Below, piece after piece: positions 1 to 10,967 of a stretch of 64,000 nucleotides of DNA; the stretch's first letter is position 1; every line of letters starts with the position of its first letter. The notes beneath the pieces were generated by a model. That model saw only the letters and a list, made by a program, of their open reading frames with translations, searched no databases and was not told the DNA's origin. Position numbers and translations under genes: made by a program. Source of the DNA: Aradus depressus (lineage: Eukaryota; Arthropoda; Insecta; Hemiptera; Aradidae); NCBI GenBank assembly GCA_963662175.1, contig OY759214.1, positions 77,016,037-77,080,036 on the forward strand, written 5' to 3'.

Positions 1-240
1 ACTACGAGGTCATATCGCCTACTACCAGAGCGCTCTTTCGTCACTCTGGTGGACATGAGCCCGACTCTACTGTGGGAGTCCTAAATTTTGCCTACCCTAA
101 ATTTTTATTCATCTAGGGTAGGGGTCTTTAACGAGTACCTGACATCGTACAGACTCGGGACCATCGTTTAACGTTCCATCCGAAGGACGGCGTGCTTAAG
201 TTTATTTTACCTCCCAGATAAAATAAACTAAGGGCCTCGG
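1..240 (-). mobile_element. SINE-A copy, cut by the window edge
   Basis: Reverse-strand copy of the commonest short repeat here (SINE-A). The body is present up to the 'gggcctcgg' that follows the tRNA-like head in complete copies; the head itself is missing. Full copies at 11876 and 30277 define the family. Confidence 0.85.
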
Positions 241-925
241 ATATTGACATTGATGCGCTTTGATTGGCGCTGGAGTGGATTCGATATCACATTCCATTCT
301 TTCTTTTTAAAAATTGTGTAAAAATACTGTAGTGACCTTGAAACAAATTTATGTTGAACATTTTGATTTCTATTTTCGGACCCATTATAATAACTTTCCT
401 ATATGCTGGGAATAGTAACTAGTTATAATAATTATTAAAACGTAGATTCGACACACCTTAAAGAAGATATCTGTGGAGGAACTCTGCCAAAAAAATAAAA
501 ATAAAGCTAGGTGTGTATCAAATAATGTTTTTGAATATATACATGAAGAAAGATAACAAAAAATAAATAAAATACCCGAGAGAGGGAATACTCGCCTGAA
601 GGGTTGCTTCTTTGTGAAAATCCAGGAATATAATAAGTAAAAGGGGTGGGTTTGTGGTGCTTTTTAAACGGCCGTTAAAATAATGAGAGTCCTGGCTATC
701 TCTGTGAAGAATAGTCGTCATACTCAAGATCCGTCCGTCCTCAAAGTAAGCTCATCCGTCCTCGGGTACAGACCCATCATCAAGATGGACTTCACTATTC
801 TCTGATGGTTTTATCAATAGACGACGTTTACGTCCTGAAGGAGACATCATATAGCAGACTATCATCGTAATGGCTTCCAACAGGATTACGTACATTTCAA
901 ATTCGTCAACCATTTTAATCATTTT
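241..925. other. AT-rich spacer with one repeat fragment
   Basis: No gene recognised. Positions about 430-545 resemble the segment after the LINE tail at 25418 (seen there in reverse) and a piece at 39545-39620, so this is probably a dispersed LINE 3' UTR fragment. Short open frames here look fortuitous. Confidence 0.5.
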
Positions 926-1011
926 ACTTCCCCAGCTATACAATGTATAGGGGAAGTTATATAATCGGCCAAAAACTCGATTTCGGAGTTTCAACGGAAT
1001 TTCATGTTTTC
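926..1011 (+). repeat. Repeat H, hairpin end
   Basis: ACTTCCCC pairs with GGGGAAGT (926-957) around a second short stem, giving a bulged hairpin. It is followed by the conserved 'ttatataatcggccaaaaac' segment. The same hairpin recurs, intact or decayed, near 8640, 12500, 40700, 47740, 52975, 56505, 58620, 61215 and 62270. A LINE fragment interrupts the element after 1011. Confidence 0.7.
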
Positions 1012-1044
1012 CCCTAGATTCTAAATATGAAAAAAACATGGTAA

Positions 1045-1475
1045 GTCCCGATAAACAACAACAACATTTATTTGGTCTAGCGAAATACATGCTATACACA
1101 AATATATACAAGGGGTTTAAAATAAGAAATCCTGGTACAGTCTTTGTTTGAGCCACCTCCCAGGAGTAGGCGCACCAAGTTCTTCGTGGATTTTGTGATT
1201 CCTGACAAACCAGGGTGCGTTTGTTGCTATTCGGAGTACTTTGTTTTGAAATGTTTGTAGTCGTTTCATGTTAGTGTTGCTGGTACCGATCCAGGCAGGA
1301 CAGGAGTATGTTAGAAGTGGAAGTAGGAGTGTCTTGTATAGCAGAATAGTACATGTGTGTTTAAGTGGGGTGTTTCTGTTTATGGGAGGGTAGAGGGTGT
1401 TAAGTAGTGAGTATGCTAGCTGTAGTTTTCTGTTAAAGTGTCTATCCCATAGTACTCCAAGATAGCGTATAACTC
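1045..1475 (-). pseudogene. Jockey-like LINE, C-terminal RT fragment
   Basis: Read on the reverse strand, about 1475 to 1146 encodes the end of a non-LTR retrotransposon polymerase ORF. A 'LGVLWDRHFN' start is followed by 'LLYKTLLLPLLTYSCPAW', 'LQTFQNKVLRIATNAPWF' and 'VRNHKIHEELG'. This is the classic post-RT order of the Jockey clade. The RT catalytic motif lies upstream and is absent, so the copy is 5'-truncated. It continues into a 3' UTR with AATAAA and TTG repeats near 1050-1075. It sits between two halves of repeat H. Family membership is inferred from motif order. Confidence 0.75.
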
Positions 1476-1476
1476 C

Positions 1477-2085
1477 CGATAGAATGAAAGTATCAACTCA
1501 AAATTTTATATGTGAATTCAGAGCCCTCTAAAGACGAAATCTATTGTTATAGCCAAATCAATCAAAGGGAAGAAGGGATTCCGAGGGAGGCTTAACATAA
1601 AAGCTCTAATAACTACCGTTTGAATGAATTTATCCAAACAAAATTTGACATGTGCAACCAAAACCCCAAAGGACAACACCTATCAATTTTCAGCGAAATC
1701 AGCGAAAGCAAAGAGGGCGACTAGAGGAGAGGATTAACTCAAAAACTTTAATAATTACCGTTGTGATGGATGTATCGACACAACATTTCATATGTGAATT
1801 CAAAACCTCAGGAAGACATAACCTGTCATAGTTCAGCGATATCGGCCGAAGGGAAGGAGGGGGGAGGGGGAGGGGGGGCGGGGGTTCAGTGGACCCATTC
1901 ATAAACGCTAATAACTGTTGATATGATGAATTTATCGACACAAAATTTAGTAAGATGATTTAGGAGACCCTATGTAAGTCAAACTGTTGAATATTAGCGC
2001 AAACGGTCGACTGGTTTTGGAGGAGGAGCGAAAAGTGTATTGATTAATTCGTTCTGGGGAAGTACATTGCCGGTGATTCACCAAT
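1477..2085 (-). repeat. Repeat H, internal tandem units and outer end
   Basis: About four diverged units of roughly 120-140 bp. Each repeats a 'gatgaatttatcgacacaaaattt' type phrase, 'cagcgaaatcggccgaaggg' and a 'ggctcaactcaaaaacc' phrase. The block closes with the other conserved end of repeat H, 'attaattcgttctggggaag', near 2045-2075. Confidence 0.65.
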
Positions 2086-2262
2086 TTTTTTTATATTATA
2101 ATTTTTACTTTTTCATTTCTCTTTGTTAGTAAGAGGTTCACTGAAAACGTATTGACCATTATCGAAATGACGTCTGTCTCTGTGTGTGTATGTCATTGGA
2201 ACATTGTGAGGCCTCTAACACAGAAGCTAAGATCTAAGTGCTAAGATCTGATTAAATTGTGG

Positions 2263-2265
<3 letters not shown>
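2086..2265. other. Unassigned AT-rich spacer
   Basis: I see no gene or recognised repeat here. Confidence 0.4.
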
Positions 2266-2353
<88 letters not shown>

Positions 2354-2366
2354 ATATTTATATATT
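2266..2366. repeat. (TA)n microsatellite
   Basis: About 100 bp of nearly pure alternating TA with a few TTTA interruptions at the right end. Confidence 0.95.
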
Positions 2367-2374
2367 GAAAAAAT

Positions 2375-2450
2375 AGTTCCAACTAAAAATGTTCATTATT
2401 AAATTCCCAATCGGTGTTGTGTCCTTAGATTTAAAATACAAGCAATATTA
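2375..2450. repeat. Repeat F fragment
   Basis: The 'aaaaatgttcattattaaat' phrase and its following text match repeat F pieces at 44690-44735 and 60255-60310. Confidence 0.45.
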
Positions 2451-2452
2451 CT

Positions 2453-2456
<4 letters not shown>

Positions 2457-2485
<29 letters not shown>

Positions 2486-2690
2486 CTTTATGTACGGTGC
2501 ATATTAGCCATGTCAATGTGTTATATATAATTATTTAAGACATCCATGGCCCCGGGAGGGAGTTCTATCTACGAAATAAAACTCACTCCCGGACGGGATC
2601 CGAAACCGCAAACCATGGTGAAACCATGCGACCAAAGCCCTACGCTCTAGCCCGCACGGCCACCATGGCCCCCATTACTAAAGTTATTGT
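2457..2690 (-). mobile_element. SINE-B copy (tRNA-derived)
   Basis: The reverse strand reads from a tRNA-like head to a poly(A) tail, which appears here as a T run at 2455-2483. The head has an A-box-like 'tggccgtgcgggctag' and a B-box-like 'ggtttcggatccc'. The body contains 'ctccctcccggggccatgga'. A 5'-truncated second copy lies at 6843-7016. Both promoter boxes support a Pol III-transcribed SINE. Confidence 0.7.
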
Positions 2691-4375
2691 GCCCCAAAGA
2701 ATGTAACATAAATTTCCGAAGAATATATTTCAAAGTAATGTTTATATTAACAAACTTTATGTTAACCACTTTTGTGCACATAACTCTGCCTGCCCTTCCT
2801 TCCTCTCAAATTCGTTTCGTACTGGTGTAACCATCAGAATTACGCGGTGCAATGAAACTAGGAAAGCCGCTGTATTTACAAGTCATTATTGTTATCATGT
2901 TTCACATTATTATTCATACTTGTTTTTCTAATTTTTCTATTGTTATTCTTTTATTTCTCTTTATTATTATCCACTAGTTTATTATATTGTTTTACTGATT
3001 GCCTGTTTTTAACATTTAGTATTTACTTCTAGAGACCTCTTTTCTTTTATATTTATTCTTCTCAACTGGCTGATACTTGTACACTCTTGTTTATTTTTTA
3101 TGTTATTATTCTTAGGGTACGTATGTCCCAGAATAAAGATTTTTTTTTGTTTCATTTCATAATATACCCAGTAACGCCAAAATGAAAGACTATGGACGAT
3201 TTTTGATTTAAACTTTTTTCTATGATTTTTTGCCATCTGACCACATAAAACAAATGTTCACACCAATATTATTAACTTTCCATACTCGATTGTTAATCTA
3301 ATGCATTTTTCAGAATTAAAAACAAAAAATTCTGAATAGCCAAAAAATGTTTCTATGATTATGAAATTTTTCTGACTGTCGTCTCTTTTTGCCTTAATTG
3401 TTAAATAAAACCTGATTAACAGGGAAACATAGAAGCAAGATGAATATAGCAATTCCATAGACCTCCAATATAAATAGATAAAATCTATTATTTACACAAT
3501 TTCACTAATATATTTCATTATTTAAATTTCTCATCTCGGGATTAAATTAGCAATAATTACACGAGCGTAAAAACCTAAACAAAGAACCTGACATTAGTGT
3601 AAATTACTTTGGCTAACAATGGAGTCAATGTAGCTTGTAATTTAGTATTTTTCACTCACTAATTAATCTATATTAAAGATCACTTCGTGTGAAGAGTTTT
3701 TTTAATAGAATATAAAATTATCAATTTTAAAGTTGCATGTTTGAACGCATTGATGAAAGAAATATAAGATAAAAAAAATTGATCCATTATAATGTATAGA
3801 ATAGATTACATATTTTACGCTTGGTTGTAAAAAGGTTTTTCGTGATTAAATTATATTTATGTAGTCTACCTAATTTAATCTCACTGTATTTTCTAATCTG
3901 AGATGTGGCTGTTTGAATCTGGACTAGAGTTAATCGTTACATTTTTTTTGTGGATGATAAATTATCAGATGTTTATCATTGGGCAAGGACTCGTGTAATG
4001 ACGGTTCCTGACTAACTTGCAGAATTTTGGAAAACTTGGAGGCAGGGAAGGGGTGCAAGTCTTGGCAACGTTGCGTCTTTAGTACTTCAATCAACCTCCC
4101 TCTTGTTGCAATGATAAATCGGTCTACACAATTATTATTTATTTATTTTTTAATATGAATACATTTTTTCACCATTTACTTATCGGTGATGTAGAAATAA
4201 GGGAGAAGAAGGATACACATTTTTTCCGAGATCGGGAGAGATTGAATGAAAAAGTTTTTTTGTAGTTGTAGTGAATAAATAATAAACAATTCACCAATAC
4301 TTATGAAACAATATATGAAACTATAAAAAAAATAATTAATTTAAAATTGATGTTAATTTTTGAATATATATATAT
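2691..4375. other. AT-rich spacer with repeat G fragments
   Basis: No gene seen. Positions 2750-2830 and 3115-3195 resemble the two arms of repeat G ('ccacttttgt', 'ttcgtactgg'; 'acccagtaacgcc'). The remainder (3200-4375) shows nothing I recognise. Confidence 0.4.
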
Positions 4376-4640
4376 TTTTTTTTTTCCTTAGTTTTTATTT
4401 AAGGTCGCATCGACTTCAGGGTCATTAGCGACGACTATTGTGTCTACATGTCCTCGTAGAATGTTGTGTCTGAAGGAACTGGAGGGTAGACCTGCTACAT
4501 GAGGGTAGACTACCGCCCCTAAGGAAAGGGAGCAGTTCCGTCCCTAATTCTCCCGCTGTCCGCCCACCGGCCGACCCACCACCTCCCAGGAGACATCGTC
4601 TCCCTCAACTGTCTTCACGTACCTCCACGTGTTATTGCTT
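4376..4640 (-). mobile_element. Probable retroelement 3' end
   Basis: A T run (4373-4386) is followed by a GC-rich block unlike its AT-rich surroundings. Read in reverse it is a GC-rich 3' end finishing in poly(A), which suggests a 5'-truncated non-LTR retroelement. No coding motif recognised. Confidence 0.35.
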
Positions 4641-4851
4641 CAGCATCTAGAACTTACAACAGAAGAAACAACTTCTTTATTCAGTTTTTATTGGGTATAA
4701 CACAGTTATATGTTTCTCAAAGGGGGAGAAAGTTGGATTCTATAGATTGTCACAAAAGAAACAGATCCATAATGGCTGAAACTGACTTTGTTAAATTTAA
4801 TATGATAACTGGCGGAACAAAAGTTTGGTGAAATCTGTTTTTGTTTCCAAT

Positions 4852-5248
4852 AATCTTATTCATGAATACTCCGCAGAATCTACGACCTCATCCAGGAGGA
4901 GGGCGTTTGGCGCATCCGATACAACCAGAAGTTGTACGCACTTTATACAGAGCCAAAATTGTCGCACTGGATTAGAGTTGCCAGACTCCGTTGGGCTGGA
5001 CACGTAAGACGGATAGATGAGGAACTTACACCAAGGAAACTAGTGAATGTAACACCGGAGAGTAGGATAAGAGTGAGACGACCCAGAAGAAGATGGCTGG
5101 AGACCGTGAACAGAGACGCAAGACGGTTAGATGCGGTGGGCTGGTGGAGACTGGCCCAGGGCAGAGCTGCATGGGGACATTTCCTGGAGGAGGCCAAGGC
5201 TCTTGACGGGCTGTAGAGCCTATGATGATGATGATGAATCTTATTCAT
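4852..5248 (+). pseudogene. RTE-like LINE 3' end with 12-bp target duplication
   Basis: Positions 4866-5216 stay open and encode the C-terminal tail of a LINE polymerase: 'RIYDLIQEEGVWRIRYNQ', then 'RLRWAGHVRRID', 'RPRRRWLETV' and a terminal 'EEAKALDGL' before TAG. This tail follows the RT domain in RTE-type LINEs. The catalytic domain is missing because the copy is 5'-truncated. The copy ends in an ATG trinucleotide run (5221-5236), as RTE elements commonly do. AATCTTATTCAT occurs at 4852-4863 and again at 5237-5248, so the insertion boundaries are visible. It is more GC-rich than its surroundings. No stop breaks the tail, so it may be fairly young. Confidence 0.85.
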
Positions 5249-5254
5249 TTATTC

Positions 5255-5455
5255 AATATGTACTTCCCCAGCATACTGGCTAAAATCAATATTTAACTTA
5301 TATAGGCCCTTTCAATCCTCATACTAAAGGAGCCTGCTCCCCTGAACCCATCCATCCCTTCGGCCGATTTTGCTGAAACTTAACAGGTATCGTCTTTATC
5401 ATTATATTCAAAAGTAAAAAATCATTACATTGGGGGTATCGTTCTATTTGAGAAT
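5255..5455 (+). repeat. Repeat H fragment
   Basis: Starts at 'gtacttccccagcatactgg', continues with the 'cttatataggccctt' phrase and one tandem unit ('ccttcggccgattttgctga'). Confidence 0.6.
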
Positions 5456-5757
5456 TTGAAGGCAACATTTAGGACTCCCACAATACAGTCGGGCTCATGT
5501 CCACCATAGTAGGTGTGTTATTTCATATAACATTACAATAATATTAACAACTAATACAACATTCTATAAATATATCTTGAGCACGTCATCCTTCAGATAG
5601 GACGGTTAAGCAATGTTAATGACCCCTATCCCAGGTATCTAAACCTAGGAAGGCAACATTTAGGACTCACACAATACAGTCGGACTCATGTCCACCAGAG
5701 CGATGAGAGAGCACTCTAGTAGGCGATACCTCGCAGTAAAAACCCGGTATCGTACTA
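5456..5757 (+). mobile_element. Two partial SINE-A copies
   Basis: 5456-5512 carries the 'aggactcccacaatacagtc' body piece. 5580-5757 carries a longer body from the 'cacgtcatccttcagatagg' phrase to the 'gtaggcgatacctcg' end. Both are headless and diverged. Confidence 0.65.
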
Positions 5758-6295
5758 AAAAAAAAAACTTGAAAATTTCAAGCTAAGCCTCAAAGGTCAG
5801 TTGTTATTCGTCCATCTTTATGAAAGTAAATTTTTTTTAGTTAACAAAATGTTGCTATGTTGCTGTCTAGACAGATTACGTCTCATCTATAGAACCGATG
5901 GATATTATTTTTTAATCTTATCTATTATGGACAACATAAGACATTTTTAATAGTTTATTTTTTAGTTTGTTATTATTTAATTTTCAAAGTAAAATACCAG
6001 GTTAACATAAAACTTTAATTCAGTAGAGTGGCTATGAAGTGCTATTAACATTGAATTCCTTAGGAGTCCCCTTATCTTTGATATTCCCAATAAAATCCCA
6101 GGTTATCCTCCCATCAACCTTGAATGCTCCTAGAGAATCGTCCAATCCTGTTAGGGAGCTTTCATAAGGAATTAGCATCTTAGACACCTTGGGAGTTCTT
6201 CAGGAAAGGGAAAGAGAGACCCTTCTTAGAAAAGCTCGAAGGTCATAGAAAAAAGTTGGTTCGGCTACGTAATTCCAAAAAGTCCTTGGTGAAAA
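5758..6295. other. Unassigned spacer
   Basis: No gene or familiar repeat seen; moderately AT-rich with no long open frame. Confidence 0.4.
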
Positions 6296-6546
6296 CAGCA
6301 ATGTACTTCCCCAACACGAATTATTCAAAGAAGTTTTTGCTCTCCCACAAAACCATATCGACCGTATAGGCTAAAAATATGTAATTGACTTACATAGAGG
6401 CTTCTCATCCTCATACTAAATTTTGTTTCGATACATTCATTTCATCGTTAATAGGGTTTTTGAGTCGTGTCCTTCTCCTTTTATCCATCTATTCCCATTG
6501 ACGGATTTAACAATATAATAACTGCTGTCCATTCAGGATTTTTAAT
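6296..6546 (+). repeat. Repeat H fragment
   Basis: Begins 'aatgtacttccccaacacga', contains 'aattgacttacatagaggc' and one tandem unit. It is interrupted at 6547 by the TTAA of the piggyBac-like element and resumes at 7649. Confidence 0.6.
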
Positions 6547-6840
6547 TTAACCCTCCGTTGGTCGCGCCTCTCCCCCAACAAAACGACTCGCGCCGCATCT
6601 ACGAGATACAAGGACAACATTTCTAGTTTTTTGTAAATGTTATGTTGTATTTCGGGTTAAGAAGGTTAAAAATGTATAACACAACAATTTGATGATACGT
6701 TTATTAAAATAAAAACGTTCACATTCGAAAATAACCCACCTTTACTTTTTAAAATTACTTCACAGCCTAATTAATAGCAGTCTGTGTTTATAATTCACAT
6801 TAATTTTTATTTAAGATTTTTTTTAGGTTAAAAACACAAA

Positions 6841-6842
<2 letters not shown>

Positions 6843-6909
<67 letters not shown>

Positions 6910-7016
6910 CCTTATGTACGATGCATATTAGCCATGTCCAATGTGTTATCTAGTTATTTACGGCATCCATGGCCCCGGGAGGGAGTTCTATCTACGAAAT
7001 AAAACTCACTCCCGGA
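6843..7016 (-). mobile_element. Truncated SINE-B copy with long poly(T)
   Basis: T run at 6843-6907 (poly(A) tail on the reverse strand) followed by SINE-B body text including 'catccatggccccgggaggg'. It ends at the 'actcccgga' phrase before the tRNA-like head, so it is 5'-truncated. Nested in the piggyBac-like element. Confidence 0.75.
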
Positions 7017-7169
7017 AGTGTGTGTCAGGTGATGGCACAGGTGAACATTGATCGTACATTCAACACAAAAGTTATTAAACATTAAAATTAAACTAACAAA
7101 ACGTGAAAATAAAAAAGGTAAAATTTTATAGCTAAAACCAATAGAAGGTACGAACTTTCATTTTGACTG

Positions 7170-7577
7170 TTATTTTTCAGGAACTTCGTGGAAACACAAC
7201 AAAACATGCCCGATCATACTTCTTCTGCGCAATTTAGGCACATAAATGACGAGGCACAAATATTTGCCGCATTTTTGGCAGGTATATTTTGTGTACCTTC
7301 TTCGTTTGACGCTTTGTTGCCAGGATTTGCACAGTTTTCTTTTTCCTCTCTCCGTCGTCACACTTTCCGTTGGTTCTGAAGATTAACCTGTTACCTCAAA
7401 CAATATATTTTGGCGATTTATACCAATAAATAAATAAATTATAAAAAACTTACATCTTTGGTCGCGGTGCAGGAAGTTTTGGCCTGTGACGAGGGAGACT
7501 CGTGAAGGTTTGAGGAGGTATATGCACTGTTCTGTGAGTTGGAGGAAGTTAGGAAGGTAGACTGAAGAAGTCCCCAT
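7170..7577 (-). pseudogene. piggyBac transposase C-terminal remnant
   Basis: On the reverse strand, 7361-7170 encodes a short Cys-rich tail: 'KRKLCKSW', then 'YTCQKCGKYLCL', then 'CFHEV'. This spacing resembles the Cys-rich zinc domain that ends piggyBac transposases (C-x2-C, C-x2-C, LC, CF). The first C-x2-C has become C-x2-W and there is an insertion before the last Cys. An upstream open piece (7577-7383, 'KPSRVSLVTGQNFLHRDQR') may belong to the same gene. Between them lie GTAAGT and a final CAG, so a small intron is possible but unproven. The DDE catalytic domain is absent, so it cannot encode an active transposase. Confidence 0.5.
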
Positions 7578-7652
7578 CTAACATCCGTTCGTAGAACCAT
7601 AAAGAAAAGTAGACTTCACATCTCACAGGAGGCGCCACTAACGGAAGGTTAA

Positions 7653-8040
7653 ATATAAAATCGTGACAACATTTATTAGGGTTTTTGAGTCGTGCCCTTC
7701 TCCTCTTATCCACCTATTCCCATTGGCCGATTTAACATTATAATATCTGCTGTCCATTCAGGATTTTTAATTTAAATACAAAATTTCCTGTCGATACATT
7801 TATTAGGGTTTTTGAGTGGTGCCCTTCTCCTCCTTATCCACCTATTCCCATTGGCCAATTTAACATAATATCTGCTGTCCATTCAGGATTTTTTATTTAA
7901 ATATAAAATTTCGTGTCGATACATTTATTACGTCGGCAGTTATTAGGGTTTTCCAGTTACGCCTCCCCTCTAAACCTTTCCTTTGAGCGATTTGGCAGAG
8001 AATCAACATGTGTTGTCCTCATAGGGTTCTGGATACACAT
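7653..8040 (+). repeat. Repeat H, tandem units
   Basis: Three diverged units. The 'gtcgatacatttatt' phrase recurs about every 122 bp (7795, 7917), each time followed by 'agggtttttgagt' and a 'cattggcc' pyrimidine-rich stretch. Confidence 0.7.
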
Positions 8041-8370
8041 TTATTATTTGTTTATTTGGTATATTTACAATCAGTTATAATATAACTATAAGTAAATTTG
8101 ATGACAGTGAGTATAAAAAAATAATAATAAAAAAAAAAATAATAAAAAATAAAAAAATAATAAAAAAAATAAAATAATAATAATAATAAATGGCAATATA
8201 CACAAAATTAGATAAAATAAAATAATCTACAAAATAATACGGAAGGAAAGAAGAGCTGAAAGTACGAGTTCATGAGGGGAGAAGCTGGTCACTACCAGCA
8301 CTCCCAGTAATATATGCTATCTTGAGCTAGCAGGTCTCTCGGCCAGCACCGCCTCAGCGTGGATACACAT
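8041..8370. repeat. Dispersed repeat ending in a 'gagaagctggtcac' block
   Basis: A (TAA/A)-rich stretch is followed by 'catgaggggagaagctggtc' and 'caggtctctcggccag'. The same block occurs at 59275-59395, and related text in reverse order near 20145-20195. Probably the 3' end of a non-LTR element; orientation uncertain. Confidence 0.5.
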
Positions 8371-8530
8371 AATAATAATAATAGTCTTTTTATTTTCTTC
8401 CTTAAGGTTCACAATAATAATAGTTATACATATACTTCTATACAAATTGGAAACTAGGCCCATCTTTGGGCATACGCCTCTCCCATGTTATTCCATACAC
8501 CCCTGTTAATATACAATTTCAATTGATACA
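8371..8530 (-). mobile_element. Probable LINE 3' end
   Basis: Starts with a (TAA)n-like run; in reverse it reads into 'aacatgggagaggcgtatgc', resembling the 'HGRG(V/L)CP' end of some LINE ORFs. Short and diverged. Confidence 0.35.
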
Positions 8531-8574
8531 TTTATTTTTACGAGAATTATCTTACCCACAGAAGACACTCATAT

Positions 8575-8700
8575 AAACATGAAATTCTGTTAAAAACTCA
8601 TCATCGAATTTCTGATTGATTACATAACTTCTCTTATACTTCGTATAACTGGTAAAGGAAAAATGTTGAACTTTTCACTTAACAAAAACCATCAATTTAA
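8575..8700 (-). repeat. Repeat H, hairpin end (reverse)
   Basis: 'gattacataacttctcttat' followed by 'acttcgtataactgg', the reverse of the hairpin end at 926. Confidence 0.6.
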
Positions 8701-9099
8701 TTGGCAATTTTCATTTGACGTTCATCAATGAAAAATATTCTAGTTCAACAATTCACGATAATCACTGCCCGTGGTTCTGGGGCACTTCGACATCAATTAG
8801 ATTTGACTGGACAATTGTGGGTTGGAGAGTTGACAGCAAAATGATGTGGCCAAGCCGAGTCTTCTCTTTGTACTTCACACAAATTAACATCAATTCAACA
8901 GATAATTATTGATACAAACCACATCAAAGAAACAGTGAAAAAAAATACTGACACAAATGGATATCATTATCACAAGATCACAAATGTTATTTTACAAAAT
9001 TCTCGGATATTCTCTAAACTTTATTTGTTTTTAGTTTCCAAATAGGTACAAAAGAGCTGCTGTAATCAGTCAAAACAATCTATTTTGAATTATCACCAA
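8701..9099. other. Unassigned spacer
   Basis: I see no gene or recognised repeat. A 65-codon open frame at 8715 has no familiar motif and is probably chance. Confidence 0.4.
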
Positions 9100-9299
9100 A
9101 ATTTCATGTTTTTCCCTTGAATCGAAAAAATATAAGAAAAATTCAATAGTTGACTTACGTAGGTACTTCTGAATCACATATTAATTTTGAGTTGATAAAT
9201 TCAGATATTGAGATTTTAGGTTGAGACCCTTCCTCTGATCCCTTTTTCCGTTTGGCCAATTTTGCTGAAAATTATTAGTTTTTGTCCTAATGGAAATTT
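9100..9299 (+). repeat. Repeat H, interrupted by a LINE insertion
   Basis: Repeat H unit text runs to 'cctaatggaaattt' (9286-9299) and resumes with the same 14 bp at 11297, so the intervening 2 kb is an insertion. Confidence 0.65.
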
Positions 9300-9396
9300 T
9301 TTTTTTTTTTTTTCACCTTTATTACATAATTTCCAACTATGAAATATATCACAACAAGGAAATATAATCACAAAGAAAAACAGAAATACCACTTGA

Positions 9397-10660
9397 GTCA
9401 TCTCCAGCTTCCTCAGCGAGCGCTCTGCGACGGTGAGGCAGCAATTCACCAGCACTACAGCGAACGTCACCAGGGGGTGTCTCCAGGGCTCGGTCCTCGG
9501 ACCAACACTCTGGAACATCCTCTTTGACGGACTGCTTCGTGACCTCGAGACTCGTGGACTCAAGGCAATAGCCTATGTCGACGACCTAGTGGTCACGGTG
9601 CACGCTGACAGTCGAGCTACTATGACTGCCCGAGCCCAAGCCGCGATTGACGCTACGGACACATGGTGCCGACTGAACAAGTTAACCCTCTCTCCCAGCA
9701 AGACAGCGGCCATGCTGATGAGAGGAAAAACTGACGCCCGCCACCCCCTGGTTCTTGCAGTGTACGGCCGACGCGTTGAGTTTCCGGCCGTGGTCACGTA
9801 CCTAGGTGTGGGGATTGGGCCGGGATTCAACGTCACGCCCCACGCAGTTGCCATCAAGGATAAGACAGCTACCTTTAGCGCTCTGAGCTACCTAGCCCGA
9901 GCGACATGGGGCCTCGGTTACTCCGCGTGTAAAACTATTTACGCCGGGGTCTTCGAGGCCGTAGCAAGATACGCCGCTGCCGGATGGTGGCATCACCCCA
10001 CCAAACGGCAGCATACGTTGCCATTACAAGCTGAAAGAGCGGCCCTCCTCAGGGTTACCAAGGCCTACCGTACAGTTTCCACGGCTGCGCTGCAGGTGCT
10101 GGCGGGGGCTCCTCCCATAGACCTAGTCTTGGATGGAGCCGTCGCCTCTTACTTCTGTAGACGCGGCTTACCACTGGAAGCAGACACGGACGTGGCCTTG
10201 CGTCAAGCCTTAGAGGAGGGGATGCAAGGACAGGCGAGACCGGAGCGCCTGAGGGGCATTGTCCAGGCATGGATTGTGGAAAGATGGCAACGGCGTTGGG
10301 CGCAATCGACAGATGGCCGAACCACCTTCGCCTATTTCTCGAGCGTCCGGACGCGTCTTGACTCTCCATGGATACAACCAGACCACTGGATGTCACAGGT
10401 GCTATCAGGTCACGGTGACTTCAGCGCTAAGCTCTTCTTCTTTAACGAGGAAGAACAGCCCTGCCTGCTCGTGTGGCGGCGTCAAGACTGCGGAACACGT
10501 AGTCCTCGAATGCCCGCTATACGACGGGCCAAGGGCGGCGCTGATTCGCCGGACAGGATCGTACCTGGGACTGAATCTGCCGGGACTGATGACGGAGACT
10601 GGCTACCCGGCTTTTGGTCGGTTCGTCTCCTCCTTGCGAAAAATTAAGAAAGCCTTCTAA
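9397..10660 (+). pseudogene. R1-like LINE ORF2, RT C-terminal half, frameshifted
   Basis: Encodes the second half of a non-LTR reverse transcriptase. In order: 'FLSERSATV' (about 9409), 'GCLQGSVLGPTLWNILFD', the catalytic 'AYVDDLVV' near 9570, 'LTLSPSKTAAMLM', 'VTYLGV', then the post-RT region 'YAAAGWW' and 'VLAGAPPIDLVLDGAVA'. The C-terminal zinc knuckle 'CSCGG..TAEHVVLEC' and the tail to TAA at 10658-10660 are in another frame. Near 10443-10447 this copy has one extra base relative to the copy at 23080, which explains the shift. An open frame beginning GTG at 9433 starts inside the RT domain and is not a true start. The N-terminal endonuclease and RT motifs 0-3 are missing. GC-rich compared with its surroundings. 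R1/TRAS-type affinity is inferred from the motif set; no RNase H seen. Confidence 0.85.
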
Positions 10661-10967
10661 CCCGGTGCCGGGGGCCCCGCCGACCGCCGACAGGCGCAGC
10701 GGTGGCAGCCCCCGGCTCCGGGAGATAGGCAGACCAGAAGCCACCGAAGAGTTTCGAGCTCATTCGGCGCAATGAGGCGGCGAGGAACCAAGGACGACTG
10801 CCGACCGTAGCCATCGAGCCGGTCCACAGCCGTCCATAGCACCAAAAGTAAATTGTGAATAAAAACGGAGAAAGGTTACCCATTTCCCCGCCGAACAAAT
10901 AGGGTGATGTGACCGACCCCCCTCAGGGGGTCAGGGGCACCCTAAAAAAAAAAAAAAAAAAAAAAAA
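10661..10967 (+). mobile_element. LINE 3' UTR and poly(A)
   Basis: GC-rich UTR ending 'ctcagggggtcaggggcacc' and 24 A's. The palindromic 'ccccctcaggggg' recurs in the copy at 46068-46300, so it is a family feature. It could form a short terminal hairpin used for template recognition (inference). Confidence 0.7.

Larger units (their letters stand above)
6547..7652 (-). mobile_element. Decayed piggyBac-like transposon, TTAA ends
   Basis: TTAA at 6547-6550 and 7649-7652 flank imperfect inverted ends: CCCTCCGTTGGTCGCGCC on the left and CCTTCCGTTAGTGGCGCC on the right, read inward. TTAA duplications with CCC-type ends are the piggyBac hallmark. Repeat H text reads through the empty site, confirming the boundaries. 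Only about 1.1 kb remains, roughly half the usual size. A SINE-B copy with a 65-T tail is nested at 6843-7016. The transposase remnant is on the reverse strand. Confidence 0.75.

Noticed and set aside
9216..9563. Reverse-strand 115-codon frame across the LINE boundary
   Set aside because: It is the shadow of the forward RT frame plus repeat H and the poly(T) junction.
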